Of a DNA stretch of 11,919 nucleotides, positions 7,354-11,919 are shown piece after piece; the first letter of the stretch is position 1, and the number at the start of each line of letters is the position of its first letter. Made by a program: the position numbers and the translations under genes. The notes under the pieces were generated by a model. That model made no database searches. It saw nothing but the letters and a program-made list of their open reading frames with translations, and was not told the DNA's origin. The stretch is from an uncultured Bacteroidota bacterium. Its GTDB lineage: Bacteria; Bacteroidota; Bacteroidia; Bacteroidales; SZUA-534. Where the stretch lies: positions 1-11,919 of the forward strand of contig CALBPW010000052.1 of NCBI GenBank assembly GCA_937899145.1. The letters are read 5' to 3'.

Positions 7354-8106
7354 TTACAATTCGGCTAATCCGGCATCAACTAAGATGCGACCGCAATATT
7401 CGCAAACAATAATACGTTTGCGAGCGCGGATGTCAACCTGACGTTGAGGTGGAATTTTGTTGAAGCAACCGCCGCAAGCATCGCGTTGGATGGTGACGAC
7501 AGCCAAACCGTTGCGCACATTGCCGCTGATGCGGTTGAATGCGGTTACATATCTGTCTTCGATAAGTTTCTCAATCTCGGCTTTTTTAACTTCTAACTCT
7601 TCTTCTTTCTTTTTGGTTTCGGAAACAATGCTGTTTAGCTCGCCGCGTTTTTGTTTCAAATCGCCATTGCGTTCAGCATAAACGGTTTCAGAGTTTGCTA
7701 TTATCTCTTTTTTATGTTCCAACTCGGCAGTGTACTCGCGAATGTGTTTCTCGCTCAATTCAATTTCAAGAGATTGGAATTCAATCTCTTTCGATAGTGA
7801 ATCGTACTCGCGATTGTTGCGTACATTGTCTTGTTGAGTTTGATATTTTTTAATATCGTCTTGCGATTGAGCAATCTTATGTTTTTCAGTAACAATATCT
7901 TGCTCTATTTGTTTTACCTCGCTTTTGAGGTTTGCTATGCGGGTTTGCAAGCCTGCCAATTCGTCTTCAAGGTCTTGAACTTCAAGTGGCAGTTCACCAC
8001 GCAAATTTTTGATTTTGTTGATTTCGGTTTGAACTTGCTGAAGGTCGTAAAGGTTTTTCAGCTTCTGTTCCATTGTAACTTCAACTTTTTGATTTTTCTC
8101 ATCCAT
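7354..8106 (-). CDS. Coiled-coil protein with C4-type zinc ribbon (COG1579/zf-RING_7 type)
   Basis: The protein has 250 residues. Residues about 10-190 are charged heptad-rich helix (Glu, Lys, Gln), predicted to form a long antiparallel coiled coil. The C-terminal domain has two cysteine pairs, CGGC at C211/C214 and CEYC at C235/C238, separated by 20 residues including IPPQRQ; these would bind one zinc ion. This layout matches the COG1579 family (chlamydial CT398-like), cytoplasmic proteins whose role is still not well defined, with nucleic-acid or protein binding suggested. There is no signal peptide or membrane segment. The start is 4 bases after the stop of the Nif3-like gene, so the two are co-transcribed, and a strong terminator follows. 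Pairing with a Nif3 protein is a recurrent arrangement in bacteria, which supports both calls. Confidence 0.9.
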   Translation of the reverse strand: MDEKNQKVEVTMEQKLKNLYDLQQVQTEINKIKNLRGELPLEVQDLEDELAGLQTRIANLKSEVKQIEQDIVTEKHKIAQSQDDIKKYQTQQDNVRNNREYDSLSKEIEFQSLEIELSEKHIREYTAELEHKKEIIANSETVYAERNGDLKQKRGELNSIVSETKKKEEELEVKKAEIEKLIEDRYVTAFNRISGNVRNGLAVVTIQRDACGGCFNKIPPQRQVDIRARKRIIVCEYCGRILVDAGLAEL

Positions 8107-8110
8107 TGCG

Positions 8111-9208
8111 TTATACGTATTTTATTGGATTTGTATTTACTTTCGTCAATCGAACTGCAAAATTAGAAAATTTTTTAGTAACTAATTCATAAAAAAGTTC
8201 TTTTGTGAATTGTTCGCTTTCATAATGCCCAATATCGGCTAAAACAAATGGATATTCGGCATCAAAAAATTGATGGTATTTGATGTCGGCGGTTAGTAAA
8301 ATGTCGGCTCCAGCCCGCATGGCATCGTTGATTAGAAAACTTCCGGCACCGCCACAAATGGCAATTTTTTGAATCGGTTTTTCGGGCAATCGCGTGTGTC
8401 TAATGCAGCCGCAATTGAATGTTTTTTTTATTCTCACAAGAAAATCGGAAGCGTTTTCCGCTTTTGGCATAGTGCCGATTATTCCGCTTCCAGCCTGCGA
8501 GTATCTGTTTTCGAGCGGATAAATATCGTAGGCAGGCTCCTCATAGGGGTGCGCGGAAATCATTGCGCTTATTGTTTTGCTAAGCAGATGCTTCGGAATA
8601 ATAGTTTCGATGCGGGTTTCGGGCTCGGTGTGTAATTCGCCGACATTGCCTGCAAATGGGTTGCAGCCGTCTGTTGCCTTAAAAGTTCCATTGCCTTGTA
8701 TGTTGTAGCTGCAACTGTTGTAATTTCCGACGCAGCCCGCTCCGGCGTCAAACATTGCGGCTCTCACCATTTCGGCTTGGGCATGTGGTACAAATACAAC
8801 TATTTTACATAATTTGTTATCTGTCTGACTTAGTATTTGTACATTTTGAAGTCCGATTTTTTCGGCAATTTTGGCATTAACACCGCTATTTAGCATATTG
8901 TCAAGATTAGTATGTGCGGCGTAAATGGCAATGTTGTTTTTGATGGCTTTAATTACGGTCCGTTGAACATAATCTGTCCCGTTGAATTTTTTTAAGCCAC
9001 CAAACACAATCGGGTGATGTGCAATTATCAGGTTGAATCCTAAGTTGACAGCTTCGTCAACAACGTCTTCGGTAACATCAAGGCTGATGAGCGCGCCCGT
9101 AATTTCGGTTTGTTTGTCGCCTACAATAAGTCCGGCATTGTCGTACGACTCTTGCATTGCAAGCGGTGCAATGGTTTCAAGGTAATCGGTTATTTCTGAT
9201 AGTCGCAT
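8111..9208 (-). CDS. Nif3-like dinuclear metal centre protein (DUF34/YqfO-type)
   Basis: Members of the Nif3/DUF34 family form hexameric toroids with a two-metal site; some have been linked to GTP cyclohydrolase I-like annotation or metal handling, but the role is unsettled. Likely metal ligands are visible: H64-H65 in IIAHHPIVFGG, D103 in AHTNLDN, and H328 and E332 in DIGHYESEQ. The 365-residue length is that of the long form, which carries an inserted PII-like domain. Here the insert is about residues 134-232, from CKIVVFVPHAQAE to HPYEEPAYDIYPL. The start MRLSEITDYLETIAP is the family's usual N terminus. The gene leads the two-gene unit with the zinc-ribbon protein. A weak -7-like TATCTTTA lies upstream on the minus strand, next to a short 7-base repeat. 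Confidence 0.95.
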   Translation of the reverse strand: MRLSEITDYLETIAPLAMQESYDNAGLIVGDKQTEITGALISLDVTEDVVDEAVNLGFNLIIAHHPIVFGGLKKFNGTDYVQRTVIKAIKNNIAIYAAHTNLDNMLNSGVNAKIAEKIGLQNVQILSQTDNKLCKIVVFVPHAQAEMVRAAMFDAGAGCVGNYNSCSYNIQGNGTFKATDGCNPFAGNVGELHTEPETRIETIIPKHLLSKTISAMISAHPYEEPAYDIYPLENRYSQAGSGIIGTMPKAENASDFLVRIKKTFNCGCIRHTRLPEKPIQKIAICGGAGSFLINDAMRAGADILLTADIKYHQFFDAEYPFVLADIGHYESEQFTKELFYELVTKKFSNFAVRLTKVNTNPIKYV

Positions 9209-9214
9209 TTTGAG

Positions 9215-9233
9215 TAAAGTATAAAGTATAAAG
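9215..9233. repeat. Short tandem repeat upstream of the Nif3-like gene
   Basis: The 7-base unit TAAAGTA is repeated 2.7 times just upstream of the start codon at 9208. On the coding strand this reads as repeated TTTATAC, partly overlapping promoter-like bases. It may be chance slippage DNA or may affect expression through length change. Confidence 0.5.
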
Positions 9234-9272
9234 ATAATGTTATAGCATAATTGTTGAAATCAGCATTTTAAA

Positions 9273-9308
9273 TAAAAAAGCCTTTCAGAATGGCAGTACC
9301 GAAAGGCT
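9273..9308 (-). terminator. Rho-independent terminator, leftward
   Basis: AGCCTTTC (9279-9286) and GAAAGGCT (9301-9308) form a perfect 8-base-pair stem with a 14-base loop. On the minus strand the stem ends in a run of six T's and then ATTT, a good leftward terminator. On the plus strand only GTTTT follows, so it is weaker in that direction. The only leftward genes feeding it are the radical SAM unit ending at 9644, on the far side of the tRNA gene. It would insulate the Nif3-like gene from that unit. Confidence 0.75.
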
Positions 9309-9426
9309 GTTTTGACAAGAAATCTCATCTGTTGAGTTTAAATACAATTCAATATTATGCAATTGTTCGGTTATAAGCAACAAAAAAATGAAAAATAATT
9401 CAACCATTTGAAATTTCAGAACAGTC

Positions 9427-9456
9427 TTTGCCTTTCGTAAACTTTGCTTACATTTG
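9427..9456 (+). promoter_or_regulatory. Promoter of tRNA-Arg, Bacteroidota type
   Basis: TACATTTG at 9449-9456 is a perfect match to the -7 box TAnnTTTG. TTTG at 9427-9430 lies 18 bases upstream, one base shorter than the usual 19-21 spacing. Transcription would start about 5-10 bases after the -7 box, just before the mature tRNA 5' end at 9467. This is the clearest promoter in the window and supports the phylum assignment. Confidence 0.7.
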
Positions 9457-9466
9457 CCACGCTTTT

Positions 9467-9538
9467 GGTCTCATAGTTCAATGGATAGAATTTCAGATTC
9501 CGGTTCTGACGATTAGGGTTCGACTCCCTATGAGATCA
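9467..9538 (+). tRNA. tRNA-Arg, anticodon CCG
   Basis: The sequence folds into a full cloverleaf of 72 bases. The acceptor stem pairs GGTCTCA with TGAGATC (one G-U), with discriminator A at 9538. The D stem pairs GTTC with GAAT, and the loop contains GG. The anticodon stem pairs TCAGA with TCTGA around loop TTCCGGT, giving anticodon CCG at 9500-9502, which reads CGG (arginine). The variable loop is 4 bases. The T stem pairs TAGGG with CCCTA around loop TTCGACT. The CCA end is not encoded (CTT follows the discriminator), so it must be added by the CCA-adding enzyme. Confidence 0.96.
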
Positions 9539-9643
9539 CTTTAATTTTGGCTATAATGTGCAAGTAACCGAACACTGCGTAAGTAAGAACCGGTTTGGTC
9601 AGATTTTAATTGGTTTTTAATCATTCAACCGTCTAACTGCTTT

Positions 9644-10645
9644 TTATCCTATACAGTTTCTGCAAATGTCGGGTGGGGTTTTTGTTTGCCAAACCTGTGT
9701 GCGCAAATCATTGAATTTCTGATTGTCCCAGATTTCTAAAATCGGTTGTTCATTCACGTTTCCCATTGTGAAACAGCCGTTTTTGTCGTAGCAGCAAGCC
9801 AGCACATCGCCTGCTGATGATACAACCATTGTTTGACGTAGGCGGAAACAATTTATCGGTAGTCTCTTGGCGATAAAGCAGTTGCCTTGCTCATCTTTTT
9901 TGTATCGACAATATTTTTTTATGGTTGGCAACATATCTTCTGCTTCACAGAAATTCTCGATTTGCGCCGATTTAAGTTCAAGTTTGTCGAACCCCCACTG
10001 TGGCGCAAGTTTTTTTATGTCGCTAATTTCATCTTCGTTATGCTTAAAAACAATGAATTGAGCCACAATTGCCGGATTGCGTTTGCCAAATTCGGCTTGT
10101 GCCATACGCAAAAATTTTACACCTCTCATCACGTTCGCCAAACTGCCGCCTTTGCGGTATTTTTCGTAAGTCTCTTGCGAAGCGCCGTCAACCGATATTA
10201 TTAGCTGGTCGAGACCGCTTTGCACAAGTTCGGCGCAGAGTTCTGGAGTTAGCAATTGCCCGTTTGTTGATACGCTTGTGAAGATGCGCATTTTGTGTGC
10301 TTTTGCAATCAGCAGGCAGAGATTTTTGTTCAGCGTTGGTTCGCCTTGTAGGTAAAACTGGCAATTTATCAGCCATTCGCTTAATGGTTTAATGGCGTTT
10401 TCAAAAGTTTCTTCAGTCATTATGGCTGCGCGGCGTTGCAGTTTGCCTCTGCCGATAGTGCATTGTGGGCATTGCAGGTTGCAGAGCGATGCCGGCTCAA
10501 CCGACATCGATTCTGGCTTTGTCGCTATTTTTTTAGTTTTAAAAAGATGGTTAATTCTAATTAGAATGCTATTGCGCAATTTGCAAATTGTCAAAGTTTG
10601 TAAAATCCTGAAAAACAGAAATATATTTATTCTTACGGCAGACAT
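9644..10645 (-). CDS. Radical SAM protein with SPASM-type C-terminal domain
   Basis: The protein has 333 residues. The CxxxCxxC motif that binds the radical SAM 4Fe-4S cluster is C55, C59 and C62 (CNLQCPQC), followed by the SAM-binding segment FYLQGEPTLN. The C-terminal part carries further cysteines expected for auxiliary Fe-S clusters of a SPASM-type domain: C266, C284/C285, C291 and the closing CRNC (C328, C331). It also has the typical GNVNEQPILEIWDNQKF segment. An upstream basic, hydrophobic N terminus of about 45 residues resembles that of Bacteroidota relatives, so I keep the long start and not M47. Such enzymes modify peptides, proteins or small molecules; no precursor peptide gene is visible nearby, so the substrate is unknown. 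It begins 14 bases after the GNAT gene and is the last gene of the leftward unit. Confidence 0.92.
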   Translation of the reverse strand: MSAVRINIFLFFRILQTLTICKLRNSILIRINHLFKTKKIATKPESMSVEPASLCNLQCPQCTIGRGKLQRRAAIMTEETFENAIKPLSEWLINCQFYLQGEPTLNKNLCLLIAKAHKMRIFTSVSTNGQLLTPELCAELVQSGLDQLIISVDGASQETYEKYRKGGSLANVMRGVKFLRMAQAEFGKRNPAIVAQFIVFKHNEDEISDIKKLAPQWGFDKLELKSAQIENFCEAEDMLPTIKKYCRYKKDEQGNCFIAKRLPINCFRLRQTMVVSSAGDVLACCYDKNGCFTMGNVNEQPILEIWDNQKFNDLRTQVWQTKTPPDICRNCIG

Positions 10646-10659
10646 TTAATTTCTGATTT

Positions 10660-11187
10660 TCAAATTCTGATTTTTTGATATTCAATCTCATCAGCAAATC
10701 CGTTTTCTGTTTTTAGCCAGTCTTTTCGTGTGCCGCATTTCACGTATCCTGCTTTTTCAAATAGTGCGACGCTTGCTTTGTTATAGGCTGCAATAGAACA
10801 ATAGAGCTGGTGCAAATGCAAAAAACAGAATGCGTATTCTTCAATTAGTTGCAGGCTTTGCTGCGCATATCCGTGTTGCTGATTTTCAATACTGTCAATC
10901 ACAATTCCTACCGATGCTCGTTGATGATAAGGGTCGAAATCGAATAAATCGACTGCGCCAATTGCCTCTTTTATGTTGGTTTTCAGGCAGATAATCAACC
11001 GTAGTTGTTTGTTTGTGTAGATGTCGTTTTGCGCATCGGCAATGTATTGTTTTATGGCAAAACGCGAGTATGGCGCTGTGGTGCTGCCACATCGCCAAAT
11101 ACTTGTGTTGTTTTCGCAACTATACAGAAAATCAAGGTCTTCAGGCTCAACAGCGCGTAGCAATATTGTATCGTTTTCAAGCATCAT
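10660..11187 (-). CDS. GNAT-family N-acetyltransferase (RimJ/RimL/SpeG-like)
   Basis: The protein has 175 residues, normal for the family, and is cytoplasmic. The N terminus (ILLRAVEPEDLDFLY) is the usual first strand and helix. The acetyl-CoA binding motif A is seen as QHGYAQQSLQLIEEYAF at 104-120, in place of the typical Q/RxxGxG/A. The C-terminal NKASVALFEKAGY (136-148) is the familiar motif B segment. Such enzymes transfer acetyl from acetyl-CoA to amines, such as ribosomal protein N termini, polyamines or other small molecules; the substrate cannot be told here. The start codon is ATGATG: the first ATG overlaps the stop of the OmpA/SPOR gene by 4 bases (ATGA), which suggests translational coupling. 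The radical SAM gene follows by 14 bases. Confidence 0.92.
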   Translation of the reverse strand: MMLENDTILLRAVEPEDLDFLYSCENNTSIWRCGSTTAPYSRFAIKQYIADAQNDIYTNKQLRLIICLKTNIKEAIGAVDLFDFDPYHQRASVGIVIDSIENQQHGYAQQSLQLIEEYAFCFLHLHQLYCSIAAYNKASVALFEKAGYVKCGTRKDWLKTENGFADEIEYQKIRI

Positions 11188-11885
11188 TTAAACTTGTCGA
11201 TATTAACAATAAATGCGTCGGTAAAGCCTTTGGCTAAAATGTCTTCAAGTGCTTGTCGTGCCGACGGCTTCCCGATAAACTCGCCCCAAGTGTAGCGATA
11301 GTAGCCGTCGTCGCCTTTGTGCATCTCAACATCAAACAATCCACGGAAACGCGATTTTGCAACCGGCTGAGTTACAGCTAAAAGTTGAATTGCGTAGGTG
11401 TTTTTGTCAGGGTCTGCCATCTTCGATTTGTAAACACTACTGCCTTTTTGTATTATCTGATTGTATTCCACACTGTTAATAACGTGCGCGTCGGTAAATC
11501 CTGCGTCAACAACCTGTCCTGTCATTTGTATTGCCTCAGCTTGATGTTTGAACAAGCCAACGGTGTACATATAGTGCTTGCCGTCGTCGGTTGGGAAAAT
11601 CCATACGTTATTGATATTGCGGAATTTGGCTGGCGAAATAGGCTTGTCTGATTCTGTAATCCAGATGGTGTATGTCAGTTGGTCGCGATATTTGAGTTCG
11701 TCGGGCACGTAAATGCCTTCAACTTCGACGTTTGCACCGCTCTGGTTCAGCACTTTAAGGTCGACACGGCGGTTAAGCGCACGCCCTTGAGGATTGTCGC
11801 TGCCGTCAGAATTTTGGTTGATGGCGATAAAATTACTTTTGCCCAAACCTTTTATTGTGAATCTGTTTTCTGCTATTCCTTTTTT
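11184..11885 (-). CDS. OmpA-domain protein with two SPOR-like repeats, C-terminal part (5' truncated)
   Basis: Only the last 233 residues are present; the gene is cut by the contig end. Residues 1-46 are the end of an OmpA-type peptidoglycan-binding domain, seen from GLGKSNFIAINQN and the conserved GRALNRRVDLKV. Two related segments follow, about 71-138 (YTIWITESD...YTVGLFKHQAEA...DAGFTDAHVIN) and 163-231 (YAIQLLAVTQ...YTWGEFIGKPSA...AKGFTDAFIVN). Both have the layout of SPOR peptidoglycan-binding repeats. Together they imply an outer membrane or periplasmic protein that grips the cell wall. An ORF search places a GTG start at 11900, but that codon and the next four lie in adapter sequence and are not genomic. 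The stop overlaps the GNAT start by 4 bases. Confidence 0.85.
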   Translation of the reverse strand, partial: KKGIAENRFTIKGLGKSNFIAINQNSDGSDNPQGRALNRRVDLKVLNQSGANVEVEGIYVPDELKYRDQLTYTIWITESDKPISPAKFRNINNVWIFPTDDGKHYMYTVGLFKHQAEAIQMTGQVVDAGFTDAHVINSVEYNQIIQKGSSVYKSKMADPDKNTYAIQLLAVTQPVAKSRFRGLFDVEMHKGDDGYYRYTWGEFIGKPSARQALEDILAKGFTDAFIVNIDKFK

Positions 11886-11919
11886 AGATCGGAAGAGCAC
11901 ACGTCTGAACTCCAGTCAC
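11886..11919 (+). other. Illumina TruSeq adapter contamination
   Basis: The last 34 bases, beginning AGATCGGAAGAGCACACGTC, are the standard TruSeq adapter as read at the 3' end of a read whose insert is shorter than the read length. It runs exactly to the window end. It is not genomic and should be trimmed. Confidence 0.98.

Noticed and set aside
9539..9643. Search for a terminator of the tRNA or of the radical SAM unit
   Set aside because: Only a five-base inverted repeat (AACCG/CGGTT, 9566-9595) is seen, with no T run next to it on either strand.
9867..10281. Several rightward ORFs of 64-105 codons within the radical SAM gene
   Set aside because: They are antisense frames over a well-conserved gene with clear Fe-S motifs; their products show no domain or signal features.
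1..11919. CRISPR arrays, insertion sequences, phage genes, toxin-antitoxin pairs and known defence genes
   Set aside because: I found no regularly spaced repeats, transposase or integrase motifs, terminal inverted repeats or recognisable defence domains on either strand.

Overview
The window looks like one contig from a metagenome or draft assembly of a member of the Bacteroidota, probably Bacteroidales. Evidence for this is the perfect -7 box of the TTTG/TAnnTTTG promoter type in front of the tRNA gene, the AT-rich gene leaders with no clear Shine-Dalgarno sequence, and the protein types present: a Bacteroides-like histidine-type phosphatase, a lipoprotein with a FISUMP-like C-terminal module, and an OmpA/SPOR-type envelope protein. 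Most genes are AT-rich. The first 650 or so bases are clearly richer in GC. Both ends are cut: the left end lies inside a phosphatase gene, and the last 34 bases are Illumina TruSeq adapter, not genome.

Layout. 3-905 (+) is the C-terminal two thirds of a histidine acid phosphatase of the MINPP/phytase type. 906-1210 holds no gene. 1211-2491 (-) is rarA, the AAA+ clamp-loader-like protein that acts at stalled replication forks. 2636-5510 (+) is a compact run of three genes with gaps of 15 and 10 bases: an InlB-repeat/FISUMP-like lipoprotein, an AlkD-like HEAT-repeat protein, and a GT4 glycosyltransferase. 5511-5763 is a convergent intergenic stretch with an unexplained inverted repeat. 5764-7176 (-) is an exported TPR-like protein of unknown role. 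7354-9208 (-) is a two-gene unit, Nif3-like metal protein then coiled-coil/zinc-ribbon protein, closed by a strong rho-independent terminator. 9467-9538 (+) is tRNA-Arg(CCG). 9644-11885 (-) is a tightly packed unit transcribed from right to left: OmpA/SPOR envelope protein (partial), GNAT acetyltransferase (4-base overlap), and radical SAM/SPASM protein.

How the genes fit together. The content is mostly housekeeping and envelope-related: DNA repair and fork maintenance (RarA, AlkD-like), surface and envelope functions (lipoprotein, glycosyltransferase, OmpA/SPOR protein, exported TPR protein), and a conserved but poorly understood Nif3/zinc-ribbon pair. I see no CRISPR array, transposase, phage gene, toxin-antitoxin pair or recognisable defence system. 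The points most worth a second look are the adapter at the right end (which also creates a false start codon), the GC step in the first gene, the AlkD-like protein without an obvious catalytic motif, and several unexplained intergenic signals. I do not see convincing evidence of an undescribed system.
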